A stretch of DNA of 64,000 nucleotides from Kribbella flavida DSM 17836 (GCF_000024345.1 NC_013729.1:6572001-6636000), one strand, 5' to 3'. Positions 32,656 to 40,661 are shown, counted from the stretch's first letter. Notes: generated from the letters alone by a model not told the origin. Made by a program: numbers and translations.

Positions 32656-33665
32656 GCCGGGCCTCCCACCGCGACGCCGTCGGGGCCCACTCTCGTCCCG
32701 GCCCACTGCTCATCCGTGCAGCTCAGCAAGACCTGCCGGACGGCACCGGGCGGCGGCTCAGCATGGTCCTCCGGCACGGCGAGCACAGTGGCCGCGCTCA
32801 AGTGTCCCGACCGCAACCGCTGCTCCATCGGCAGCCCCTGCAGCGTCGCGGCGAGGTACCCGGCCGCAAAAGCGTCCCCCGCGCCGACGGGCTCGACGAC
32901 GTCCACCGTCAGCGCCGGCACCTCCGTACGCCGGCCGTCGGGCTCCAGCGCGAGTGCCACGTGCGCATCCGACTTGAGCACGATCGTCGCCCGCGGGCCC
33001 AGCAACTCCCGCAGTTGCGCCGGGTCGCTCGTCCCGGCGAACAGCATCGCTTCGTCAGCTCCGACCAGTACGACGTCCGCCGCGCGCAGCAAGCGCCACA
33101 GCGGCGCCGGGTCCTGGTCACGCCACAACGCGGGTCGCCAGTTGAGGTCGACGCTCAACGAGAAGCCCAGCGTGTCCCGGCGCAGCGCCAACTGGTCCAG
33201 CATCTCCGCAGCCGTGGCGGAGATCGCCGCGGTGATCCCGGTGGTGTGCACGAGCTCAGCACCGGCCAGCCGGTCCCGCACAGCCGGGCGGTCGAGGAAG
33301 GAGACGTCCATGGCGGCAGCAGCCGAGCCGGTGCGGTAGTAGTGCATCCGCGTCCGTCCGCCGGCCGTGTGCTTCACGTAGAGGCCGGTCGGCCGCAGCG
33401 GATCCTGCTCGACGCCGCCGACGTCGACGCCGCGTCGCTCCAGGTCACGCAGGACGTGGCGGCCGAAGCCGTCCGCGCCGACCCGGGACAGCCAGCCGGT
33501 CGGGATGCCGAGGCCGGCCACTCCGCCCGCGACGTTGCACTCGGCACCGCCGACGGACCGCCGGAACGTCTCGACGTCCTCGAGCGGCGCACCGGTGCCG
33601 GCGGCGAGCATGATCATCGCCTCACCGACGCAGACCACACGACAGGTGGCGTGCAGCTGCGGCAT
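32652..33665 (-). CDS. PfkB family kinase, probable 2-keto-3-deoxygluconate kinase
   Basis: 337 residues. N-terminal VVCVGEAMIMLAAGTGAPLEDV and GGAECNVAGGVAGLG open the ribokinase fold; YYRTGSAAAAMD and SVDLNWRPALWRD are strongly reminiscent of KDG kinases; the catalytic loop is EPVGAGDAFAAGY. It would phosphorylate KDG to KDPG, which the aldolase encoded across the promoter cleaves. ATG at 33665 follows GAGGGGA. It is first in the minus-strand operon and coupled to the regulator gene. Confidence 0.87.
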   Translation of the reverse strand: MPQLHATCRVVCVGEAMIMLAAGTGAPLEDVETFRRSVGGAECNVAGGVAGLGIPTGWLSRVGADGFGRHVLRDLERRGVDVGGVEQDPLRPTGLYVKHTAGGRTRMHYYRTGSAAAAMDVSFLDRPAVRDRLAGAELVHTTGITAAISATAAEMLDQLALRRDTLGFSLSVDLNWRPALWRDQDPAPLWRLLRAADVVLVGADEAMLFAGTSDPAQLRELLGPRATIVLKSDAHVALALEPDGRRTEVPALTVDVVEPVGAGDAFAAGYLAATLQGLPMEQRLRSGHLSAATVLAVPEDHAEPPPGAVRQVLLSCTDEQWAGTRVGPDGVAVGGPA

Positions 33666-33686
33666 CGTGAGTCCCCTCGCAGTGCG

Positions 33687-33716
33687 TTGACGGACGATCT
33701 GGCGCGATGCTACAAC
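33687..33716 (+). promoter_or_regulatory. Promoter of the dehydratase-deacylase-aldolase operon
   Basis: Plus strand TTGACG (33687-33692), 18-base spacer, TACAAC (33711-33716); start predicted near 33723. Its -10 box overlaps that of the opposite promoter. Confidence 0.6.
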
Positions 33717-33736
33717 CGACAAGTCAGAATGCGCAA
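33707..33736 (-). promoter_or_regulatory. Promoter of the kinase-IclR-RidA-MFS operon
   Basis: Minus strand TTGCGC (33731-33736), 18-base spacer, TAGCAT (33707-33712). The -35 box lies inside the first operator repeat. Confidence 0.55.
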
Positions 33737-33757
33737 CGAGAGTTGCAGTATGCGCAA
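33729..33757. promoter_or_regulatory. Probable IclR operator
   Basis: Two identical ATGCGCAA units at 33729-33736 and 33750-33757, 21 bases (two helical turns) apart, with a dyad GCAAC-GAGA-GTTGC (33733-33746) between them. The site covers the -35 of the leftward promoter and the first transcribed bases of the rightward one, so one bound regulator could repress both. Confidence 0.65.
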
Positions 33758-33779
33758 TTTCCAGCTCAGGGAGCTCGGC

Positions 33780-35093
33780 ATGCCCGTCCCGTACGACGCC
33801 GCCACGGTCGCGGCACTCGCCGACCGGCAGGTCACCTGGCAGGACAAGGCCCTGCCGCCTGCGTGGTGGGGCCGCACCGTCCGCGAGATCGTGGCGGAGC
33901 GCCCTCGGCTGTCCGAGCTGCCGACTCCCCTGCTCACGCTGTCAGCCGCCGGGATGCGGCACAACCTCGACGCGATGGCCCGGTGGTGCCGTGACCACGG
34001 CGTCGACCTCGCTCCGCACGGCAAGACGACGATGGCGCCGACGCTGTGGGCAGCTCAGCTCGACGCCGGCGCGTGGGCGATCACGCTCGCCAACACCTTC
34101 CAGCTCGGCGTCGCCCGGGCGTTCGGCGTCCGCCGGGTGATGGTGGCGAACTCGGTCATCTCCCCGCTGCAGCTGCGCTGGATCGCGGACCAGTTGGCCG
34201 CCGACGAGACCTTCGAGGTCATGGTCTGGGCCGACTCGGTGCGGACCGTCGAGCAGCTCGAGGCCGCCCGCGCGCCGTACGTCGACCCCGGAGCCCGGCC
34301 CCTCGACGTCCTGGTGGAGATCGGCGGTGCGAACGGCCGGACCGGCGCCCGGGACGCGGACACCGCGCTGGCCGTCGCGGACGCGATCGGCCGGTCGTCG
34401 ACGCTGCGGCTCGCGGGCGTCGCGGGGTACGAGGGCGCGATCGCGCACGGCGCCGACGAGGCGGGGCTGGAACACGTTCGGGCGTACCTGCGCGAGCTGG
34501 CCGGCGTCCACACCCGGCTGCAGAAGGACGGCCGGTACGACGACGGCCTGGTCCCGGTGGTCAGCGCGGGCGGCAGTGCGTACTTCGAGCAGGTGGCGGA
34601 GGTCCTTGCCCCGCTCGGCCGGTCCGGGGCGCGGGTGGTCCTGCGGTCCGGCGCGTACATCACCCACGACGACGGCTACTACCGGCAGGTCTCCCCGCTG
34701 GGTTCGGCGCCGCGGACGGACGGCGAGCGGCTCGTCACCGCCATGCACGGCTGGGTCCGGATCACCTCGCAACCCGAGCCGGGCCTGGCGATCTTCGACG
34801 CGGGCAAGCGCGACCTGCCGTACGACGAGGGCCTGCCGGAACCGCAGCTGCTGCGTCCCCGGCGCGAGGGTGAGTCGCCGGTCCCGCTGACCGGGATGAC
34901 GGTGAGCAAGCTGAACGACCAGCACGGGTTCCTGCGGTTCGACGGCGACGCGCCGGTGGTCGTCGGCGACGAGCTGCGGGTCGGGCTGTCGCACCCGTGC
35001 ACGGCCTTCGACAAGTGGGGGCTGATTCCGGTGATCGACGACCCCGACGGCGCTGATCCGGTCGTGGTCGACCTGGTCCGGACCTTCTTCTGA
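33780..35093 (+). CDS. PLP-dependent D-amino acid dehydratase (DSD1-like)
   Basis: 437 residues, fold-type III PLP enzyme with an alanine-racemase-like N-terminal barrel and the D-serine dehydratase-like C-terminal domain. The PLP lysine is in LAPHGKTTMAP; the C-terminal LSHPCTAFDKW holds the His-x-Cys pair that binds zinc in D-serine dehydratases. Family members act on D-serine, D-threonine and beta-hydroxy-D-amino acids, releasing ammonia and a 2-oxo acid. D-glucosaminate (to KDG) is the substrate suggested by the neighbours. ATG at 33780 has AGGGAG at good spacing; an in-frame ATG at 33750 lies in the operator. The next gene overlaps by one base. Confidence 0.88.
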   Translation: MPVPYDAATVAALADRQVTWQDKALPPAWWGRTVREIVAERPRLSELPTPLLTLSAAGMRHNLDAMARWCRDHGVDLAPHGKTTMAPTLWAAQLDAGAWAITLANTFQLGVARAFGVRRVMVANSVISPLQLRWIADQLAADETFEVMVWADSVRTVEQLEAARAPYVDPGARPLDVLVEIGGANGRTGARDADTALAVADAIGRSSTLRLAGVAGYEGAIAHGADEAGLEHVRAYLRELAGVHTRLQKDGRYDDGLVPVVSAGGSAYFEQVAEVLAPLGRSGARVVLRSGAYITHDDGYYRQVSPLGSAPRTDGERLVTAMHGWVRITSQPEPGLAIFDAGKRDLPYDEGLPEPQLLRPRREGESPVPLTGMTVSKLNDQHGFLRFDGDAPVVVGDELRVGLSHPCTAFDKWGLIPVIDDPDGADPVVVDLVRTFF

Positions 35094-36685
35094 TGGTCGA
35101 TCTGCTGATCACCGGCGGCACCGTGCTCGACGGCACGGGCGCTGCCGGCTACGTCGCCGACGTGGCGGTCGACGCCGGCCATATCGTTGCCATCGGCGAC
35201 CACCTGCCCGCCGCCGCGCGCACGATCGACGCGGACGGGCTGGTGCTGGCGCCCGGGTTCATCGACATGCACGCGCACTCCGACCTGCAGATCCTGGCGA
35301 ACCCCGAGCACACGGCGAAGGTCAGCCAGGGCGTCACGCTGGAGGTGCTCGGCCAGGACGGTCTCTCGTTCGCGCCGGTCGACACGCCGACCCGGGCCGC
35401 GATCCGCCGCCAGATCGCCGGCTGGAACGGCGAACCGGACGACTTCGACTTCTCCTGGTCCGACGTCGCCGGGTACCTGGACCGGCTCGACCAGGGCATC
35501 GCCTGCAACGCGGCGTACCTGGTGCCGCAGGGCACGCTGCGGATGATGGTCGTCGGCACCGAGAACCGCCCGGCCACCGACACCGAGCTGTCCGAGATGA
35601 AGCGGCTGCTCGCCGAGGGCCTGGAGCAGGGGGCGGTGGGGATGAGCAGCGGCCTCACGTACACCCCGGGCATGTTCGCCACCACCGAGGAACTCGTCGA
35701 GCTGTGCACGGTCGTCGCCCGGTACGGCGGCTACTACAGCCCGCACCAGCGCTCGTACGGCAAGGGCGCGCTGGACGCGTACGGCGAGATGGTGGAGGTC
35801 GCGCGCCGGTCCGGGTGCGCGCTGCACCTCACCCACGCGACGATGAACTTCGAGCCGAACCGCGGCCGCGGCGGTGACCTGCTCGCGATGATCGACCAAG
35901 CCTTGGCCGACGGTGTCGACCTCACCACCGACACCTACCCGTACTTGCCGGGGGCAACCACGCTCGCCGCGATCCTGCCGAGCTGGACGGCCGAGGGCGG
36001 GCCGGACGCGCTGCTGGCCCGGCTGCGGGACCCGGCCGACCGGGAACAAATCACCTACGAGCTCGAACAGGTCGGCACCGACGGCTGCCACGGCTGCGTC
36101 ACCGACTGGCGCACGATCGAGATCGGTGGCGTCAAGAACCCTGCCCTGGAAGGGGCTGTCGGCAACACCGTGGCCCAGATCGCCGCCGACCTCGGCAAGC
36201 CGCCGGCCTGGGTGTTCTTCGACCTGCTGCTCCGCGACGACCTGGCCAGCACGATCCTGCAGCACGTCGGCCACGAGGAGAACGTGCGCGCGATCATGCA
36301 GCACCCCACCCACACCGGCGGTTCGGACGGCATCCTGGTCGGCAGCAAGCCGCACCCGCGCGGGTGGGGCACGTTCCCCCGGTACCTCGCGCACTACGTC
36401 CGGGAACTGGGCGTGCTGGAGCTGGCCGACTGCGTGCACCACCTGACCGGTCGCCCCGCGCGCCGGCTCCGGCTGACCGACCGCGGCCTGGTCCGCACCG
36501 GGTACCACGCCGACCTGGTCCTGTTCGACGCCGCCACCGTGCGGGACGCCGCCACCTTCGCGAACCCCCGGCAGCAGGCCGAAGGCATCCCGTGGGTCCT
36601 GGTCGGCGGCGTGCCGGTGATCGAGAACGGTGACCGTACCGACGCCCTGCCGGGACGCGCCGTCCGGCGTACCCCCACCCAGTGA
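35093..36685 (+). CDS. N-acyl-D-amino acid deacylase-type amidohydrolase
   Basis: 530 residues, D-aminoacylase family of the amidohydrolase superfamily. The metal motif is DMHAHSDLQ near residues 58-66; HQRSYGKG and HLTHATMN follow, and the catalytic-Asp region is GGSDGILVG. In the best-studied D-aminoacylases a Cys metal ligand sits in a GNCG motif; the corresponding stretch here reads EVLGQDGLSFAP, without Cys, so this is a different subgroup with possibly different substrate. In this locus it would remove the acetyl group from N-acetyl-D-glucosaminate or another N-acyl-D-amino acid. The start overlaps the previous stop (TGATG). Confidence 0.88.
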   Translation: MVDLLITGGTVLDGTGAAGYVADVAVDAGHIVAIGDHLPAAARTIDADGLVLAPGFIDMHAHSDLQILANPEHTAKVSQGVTLEVLGQDGLSFAPVDTPTRAAIRRQIAGWNGEPDDFDFSWSDVAGYLDRLDQGIACNAAYLVPQGTLRMMVVGTENRPATDTELSEMKRLLAEGLEQGAVGMSSGLTYTPGMFATTEELVELCTVVARYGGYYSPHQRSYGKGALDAYGEMVEVARRSGCALHLTHATMNFEPNRGRGGDLLAMIDQALADGVDLTTDTYPYLPGATTLAAILPSWTAEGGPDALLARLRDPADREQITYELEQVGTDGCHGCVTDWRTIEIGGVKNPALEGAVGNTVAQIAADLGKPPAWVFFDLLLRDDLASTILQHVGHEENVRAIMQHPTHTGGSDGILVGSKPHPRGWGTFPRYLAHYVRELGVLELADCVHHLTGRPARRLRLTDRGLVRTGYHADLVLFDAATVRDAATFANPRQQAEGIPWVLVGGVPVIENGDRTDALPGRAVRRTPTQ

Positions 36686-36696
36686 GAGGACCCCGC

Positions 36697-37326
36697 ATGA
36701 ACACCTTGGACCTGCTGCGCGCCGACCGGGTGCTGAGCGTCGTCCGGGCGCCGGAGATCGGCGACGCGCGCGACCTGTGCGCGGCTCTCGTGGCCGGCGG
36801 CATTCACGTGATCGAGCTGACGTTCACCACCCCGGACCTGCCGCGGCACCTGGAACGGGCCGCGTCCGGTGACACCGGGGCCGTGGTCGGCGCCGGGACC
36901 GTGCAGACCGCCGACCAAGCCCGGACCGCGGTCGCGGCCGGGGCTCAGTTCCTGGTCACGCCCGGCCAGGGACCGGAGGCGGCCGAGGTGGTGGGCGCGG
37001 CGCACGGCGCCGGCGTACCGATCGTGCTCGGCGCGCTGACGCCGTCGGAGGTGATGACGGCGGTCGCGCTCGGAGCGGACGCGGTGAAGATCTTCCCGGC
37101 GCACCAGTTCGGGCCGAAGTACTTCAAGGACCTGGGCGGGCCGTTCCCCGGCGTACCGCTGATTCCCTCCGGCGGGGTGAACGCCGGCAACGCCCGTGCC
37201 TTTCTCGACGCGGGCGCGCTCGCGGTCAGCGCCGGCACCGACGTCGTCTCCCCCGCCGACGTCGCGGCCGGCCGCTGGTCCGGCATCACCGCCAAGGCCC
37301 AGGCGTTCTGCGCGGCCCTGGACTAG
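36697..37326 (+). CDS. KDPG/KHG aldolase
   Basis: 209 residues, class I 2-keto-3-deoxy-6-phosphogluconate aldolase (Eda type). Features: LLRADRVLSVVRAPE at the start, GGIHVIELTFTTP with the catalytic Glu, VVGAGTV, and the Schiff-base lysine in DAVKIFPAHQFGPKYFKDL; PSGGVNAGNARAFLDAGALAVSAG closes the barrel. It splits KDPG into pyruvate and glyceraldehyde 3-phosphate. ATG at 36697 follows GAGAGGA. It is the last gene of the rightward operon and its stop shares the four bases CTAG with the convergent PheRS-like gene. Confidence 0.93.
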   Translation: MNTLDLLRADRVLSVVRAPEIGDARDLCAALVAGGIHVIELTFTTPDLPRHLERAASGDTGAVVGAGTVQTADQARTAVAAGAQFLVTPGQGPEAAEVVGAAHGAGVPIVLGALTPSEVMTAVALGADAVKIFPAHQFGPKYFKDLGGPFPGVPLIPSGGVNAGNARAFLDAGALAVSAGTDVVSPADVAAGRWSGITAKAQAFCAALD

Positions 37327-38441
37327 GTGATCAGTTCCAGGACCGGGCCTTCGTGCACGGCCTTGTAGACCTTGTCCCGCAGCTGGTTCGCCTCCGGATC
37401 GGTCAGCGTTCGATCGACCGACCGGAGGACCAGCCTGATCAGCACGTTGCGCTGCCCCGGACTCAGCTGGAGGCGGTCCCGGGCCGCCTCCGGCAGTTCG
37501 TCGTACGCCGTTTCGCCGCGCACTTCGACGGACTCGGCCACCTCCTCGTCCGGCCCGAGCGCTTGCCGGACCCGGTCGCCCAGCAGCTCGGGAGACAGAT
37601 CGGTGTCCGGCCCGACGACGACCGACAGGTCACGGCGTACGGCGGGCATCGCGGAAACCTCCTTGTAGGGCAGCAGATCCAGCATCTGACCGGCCACCCG
37701 CGGATCGGTGGACCGGAGCAGGCGGATGTCGCGGATGCCCTTGCGCAGCATCAGCAGCCGGTCGAGGCCGGGGCCCATCGCGAGCCCGGTCCAGCGCTCG
37801 TCGAGGCCCGCTCGGCGCAGGACGTGCGGCGCCGCCACACCGCACTCGCCGATCTCGATCCAGTCGTCGCCGAGCCGGACGTCGATCTGCCGGCCGTGGG
37901 TCGTGTACGGGTGGACGGCGGGCACCGTCCGGTACGTCTGACCCGGTAGCACCGTTTCGACCAGGTGCGCGATCATCGCCTCCAGTTCGGGCTCGCCGAG
38001 GGTGATGTCGCGGCTGATCCGCCAGAGGTCGAGCTGGTGCGGGGTGCCGGTGTGCTGCCAGTCGACCGAGTCGCGGCGGTAGCAGATCCCCGCGCAGACC
38101 ATCAGGACGTCGGTCGAGCCGGAGGCCGCCAGCTCGCGCAGCGCCGGCGGGATCATCGCGGACGTGTGGCTGCGCAGCACCTCACCGGCCGAGGCGTAGC
38201 GGGTGTAGCGCGCGTCCCGGGTGACCGCGTCGGCGGCGTACCCGAGGTTGTCGTAGTTGTCGGCGAGCGGCACGACCGGGTGGTCGCGCCGGGTCCAGAT
38301 CTCCGTGTACGGCCAGGCCTGGCCGAGCGTCGTACGGAGCGAGTCGACGATCAGCTGCAGGGCGTGCGGGCCCTGGGCCGGATCGGTGAGGTCGCGCAGG
38401 GACAGCGCGGCGTGCAGTTCCGGGGTGCTGAGAACAGCCAT
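37323..38441 (-). CDS. Single-chain phenylalanyl-tRNA synthetase-like protein
   Basis: 372 residues. Residues about 1-260 are a class II synthetase core of PheS type: LRSHTSAMIP (motif 1 region), CYRRDSVDWQHTGTPHQLDLW (motif 2) and GLAMGPGLDRLLMLRKGI (motif 3). Residues about 265-372 are an FDX-ACB domain (MPAVRRDLSVVVGPDTDL), which in bacteria normally ends PheT. The fusion has the layout of mitochondrial PheRS, with no coiled coil and no B3/B4 parts. Pocket residues differ from PheS: GFAFGMG is GLAMGPG and HQxEG is HQLDL, so phenylalanine specificity is doubtful. ATG at 38441 follows AGGAG; a possible attenuator lies upstream. Confidence 0.82.
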   Translation of the reverse strand: MAVLSTPELHAALSLRDLTDPAQGPHALQLIVDSLRTTLGQAWPYTEIWTRRDHPVVPLADNYDNLGYAADAVTRDARYTRYASAGEVLRSHTSAMIPPALRELAASGSTDVLMVCAGICYRRDSVDWQHTGTPHQLDLWRISRDITLGEPELEAMIAHLVETVLPGQTYRTVPAVHPYTTHGRQIDVRLGDDWIEIGECGVAAPHVLRRAGLDERWTGLAMGPGLDRLLMLRKGIRDIRLLRSTDPRVAGQMLDLLPYKEVSAMPAVRRDLSVVVGPDTDLSPELLGDRVRQALGPDEEVAESVEVRGETAYDELPEAARDRLQLSPGQRNVLIRLVLRSVDRTLTDPEANQLRDKVYKAVHEGPVLELIT

Positions 38442-38447
38442 CGGGAA

Positions 38448-38512
38448 TCTCCTGAGATGAGCAGGTGCGGGGAGCCAGAACACCCCGACCGGTCGTGGTC
38501 ACCTCAGGGAGA
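38448..38512 (-). promoter_or_regulatory. Possible translational attenuator of the PheRS-like gene
   Basis: In the minus-strand RNA, TCTCCCTGAG (38512-38503) can pair with CTCAGGAGA (38456-38448) through nine base pairs and one bulged C. The second strand contains the AGGAG ribosome site of the synthetase gene; the first is the last few codons of the leader frame. A ribosome on the leader stop would open the pairing. Confidence 0.5.
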
Positions 38513-38588
38513 GAACGCGGCAGCGATCCACCCCGTCGGCACCACTGTGCCGGCCGGGGCGCGGAAATCGCTGCCCGTGCTGCTGCAT
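38499..38588 (-). CDS. Putative 29-residue leader peptide before the PheRS-like gene
   Basis: A leaderless-type small reading frame: a -10 box TACAGT (38596-38601 on the minus strand) lies exactly seven bases before its ATG. The peptide reads MQQHGQRFPRPGRHSGADG then VDRCRVLSLR and uses rare codons CGA and TTT at residues 7-8. It ends 57 bases before the PheRS-like start. Its final codons (38503-38512) can pair with the downstream ribosome site (38448-38456). The call rests on position, promoter spacing and pairing; there is no homology evidence. Confidence 0.45.
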   Translation of the reverse strand: MQQHGQRFPRPGRHSGADGVDRCRVLSLR

Positions 38589-38655
38589 GCGACCTACTGT
38601 ACCCGGCGCGCGCAGCGCCGTCCGGAGATTTCCCCAGGGTGCGAGGATCGGCCTC

Positions 38656-39696
38656 ATGCGATGGATCGACGGGTTGGAAGCGACCGCGGCGGAGAGACTG
38701 CCCGCGGCGGTGCACCGGTACTTCCGGCAGGGGTCGGCGGGCGGCATCAGCGCGGGCGAGGCGGTCACCGCCTGGTCGTCGTACCGGTTCCGGCCGCGGG
38801 TGCTGACCGACGTGTCGACGGTCGGTACCAGTACGACGGTGCTCGGCACGCCCGTCGACGGGCCGGTGCTGGTCGCCCCGACCACCTTGCAGCGCCTGGC
38901 CGATCCCGGCGGTGAGGCGGCGATGGCCGCCGGCGTCGCGACGGCCCGGTCGCTGCTCGGCGTGTCCAGCAACGCCGGTACGACGTACGCCGAGATCGGC
39001 GCGACCGGGGCGCCGTGGTGGCTGCAGATCTACCTGACCCGCAACCGCGACATCACCGTGCGCATGCTCGACGCGGCGGTCGCCGCCGGCGCGCGCGCCG
39101 TCGTTCTGACCGCCGACACCCCGGTCGTCGGACGCAAGGAAGACGACGGGCCGACGGTCTGGCAAGCCGTCGGCCCTGGCGACCTGCGGGCGAACCTCGA
39201 CGCGGAGCTGTACTCCGACGAGGATCTGGCGAAGGCCGACGACCTGACCCCGGACGTGATCGGCTGGCTCGGCGAACGCACCGGGCTTCCCGTGGTGGTC
39301 AAGGGCGTGCTGCGCGGCGACGACGCCCAGCGCTGCGTCGCGGCGGGCGCGGCCGGCCTGATCGTGTCGAACCACGGCGGCCGGCAGCTCGACGGCGCGA
39401 TCGCCAGCGCGCACGCGCTGCCCGAGGTCGTCGAGGCGGTCGCCGGCACCGGCACCGAGGTCTACGTCGACGGCGGTATCCGCCGCGGCGAGCACGTGCT
39501 GGCCGCGCTGGCCCTCGGCGCCCGCGCCGTCTTCGTCGGCCGCCCGGCCCTGTGGGCGCTGACCGCCGACAGCTCCGCCGGCGTCACCCGCCTGCTCACC
39601 GACCTGTACGCCGAACTCGCGCACGCCCTCACCCTTGTCGGCGTCCCCCACCCCGACGACCTCACCCCCGACCTCGTGGTCCCGTCCCCTCTTTGA
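38656..39696 (+). CDS. FMN-dependent alpha-hydroxy-acid oxidizing protein
   Basis: 346 residues of the glycolate oxidase/lactate oxidase/mandelate dehydrogenase family. The FMN-barrel signature is SNHGGRQLDG, containing the active-site His and Arg, with VVLTADTPVVGRKE and EVYVDGGIRRGEHVLAALALGARAVFVGRP as further family blocks. It oxidises a 2-hydroxy acid to a 2-oxo acid; the substrate is not fixed by sequence. ATG at 38656 has AGGA upstream; the longer in-frame N-terminus is unsupported. It diverges from the PheRS-like gene. Confidence 0.9.
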   Translation: MRWIDGLEATAAERLPAAVHRYFRQGSAGGISAGEAVTAWSSYRFRPRVLTDVSTVGTSTTVLGTPVDGPVLVAPTTLQRLADPGGEAAMAAGVATARSLLGVSSNAGTTYAEIGATGAPWWLQIYLTRNRDITVRMLDAAVAAGARAVVLTADTPVVGRKEDDGPTVWQAVGPGDLRANLDAELYSDEDLAKADDLTPDVIGWLGERTGLPVVVKGVLRGDDAQRCVAAGAAGLIVSNHGGRQLDGAIASAHALPEVVEAVAGTGTEVYVDGGIRRGEHVLAALALGARAVFVGRPALWALTADSSAGVTRLLTDLYAELAHALTLVGVPHPDDLTPDLVVPSPL

Positions 39697-39766
39697 GCAC
39701 CCACCAGTCACCAACCGCCGCGGAGAACGGCTGGACGGTGCTCAAGGTCGCACACCGGGCAACGCA

Positions 39767-39796
39767 AAAGGCCCCGGTCTGCCGACCGGGGCCTTT
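39767..39796. terminator. Terminator hairpin between rplA and the FMN oxidase
   Basis: Thirteen-bp perfect stem (39767-39779 with 39784-39796), loop of four, between the convergent stops at 39696 and 39824. The arms start AAAGGCCCCGG, so each side ends in a short T-run. Confidence 0.85.
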
Positions 39797-39823
39797 CGGT
39801 GCTGCGTGAACCGGAGCCGAGGC

Positions 39824-40546
39824 TCAGGCGTCGCTGCCGTCCTCGAGCAGGTTGCGGGTGATGTTGGGGTCCACCTGGACGCCCGGACCCATCGTGGTCG
39901 AGAAGACGGCCTTCCTGATGTAGCGGCCCTTCGAGCTGGAGGGCTTCAGCCGGAGAATCTCCTCCAGGGCGGCGCCGTAGTTCTCCACCAGCTGCGCCTC
40001 GTCGAACGACGCCTTGCCGATGATGAAGTGCAGGTTCGCGTGCCGGTCGACCCGGAACTCGATCTTGCCGCCCTTGATGTCGGTGACGGCCTTGGTGACG
40101 TCCGGGGTGACGGTGCCGGTCTTCGGGTTCGGCATCAGACCACGCGGGCCGAGCACGCGACCCAGCCGGCCGACCTTGCCCATCATGTCCGGGGTCGCGA
40201 CGACGGCGTCGAAGTCGAGCCAGCCGTCGGTCACCTTCTTGATCATGTCGTCGTCGCCGACGTAGTCGGCGCCGGCGGCCTTGGCGGCCTCGGCCTTCTC
40301 ACCGGTGGCGAAGACGAGGACCCGTGCCGTCTTGCCGGTGCCGTGCGGAAGGTTGACGGTGCCGCGCACCATCTGGTCGGCCTTGCGGGGGTCGACCCCG
40401 AGCCGCATCGCGACGTCGACCGTCGAGTTGAACTTCTTGCTGCCGGCCGCCTCTTTGGCGAGCTTGATCGCCTCGAGCGGGGTGTACAGCTTGTCGAAGT
40501 CGATCTTCTCCGCGATGGAGCGGTAGGCCTTGCTGCGCTGTGCCAT
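39824..40546 (-). CDS. rplA: 50S ribosomal protein L1
   Basis: 240 residues. [21 protein letters not shown] opens the protein; [22 protein letters not shown] is the L1 signature. L1 forms the E-site stalk and in many bacteria binds its own mRNA to repress rplK-rplA. ATG at 40546 follows AGGAGA; a longer frame upstream is unsupported. It lies 115 bases after rplK. Confidence 0.98.
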   Translation of the reverse strand: MAQRSKAYRSIAEKIDFDKLYTPLEAIKLAKEAAGSKKFNSTVDVAMRLGVDPRKADQMVRGTVNLPHGTGKTARVLVFATGEKAEAAKAAGADYVGDDDMIKKVTDGWLDFDAVVATPDMMGKVGRLGRVLGPRGLMPNPKTGTVTPDVTKAVTDIKGGKIEFRVDRHANLHFIIGKASFDEAQLVENYGAALEEILRLKPSSSKGRYIRKAVFSTTMGPGVQVDPNITRNLLEDGSDA

Positions 40547-40661
40547 TGCTTTTCTCCTGTGTGCGGACGATGGCTCATCGTCCGTTGTGGTTATGGCGGA
40601 CAGCTCGCGCTGCCCTTCCACAACTGCCTGAGTTCTGAGTACTACGCGTGCGCCGGACGGC

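Noticed and set aside
38461-38600. T-box or Phe-rich classical transcription attenuator for the PheRS-like gene
   Set aside because: No T-box specifier or antiterminator sequence and no run of Phe codons; only the leader frame with Shine-Dalgarno pairing fits.
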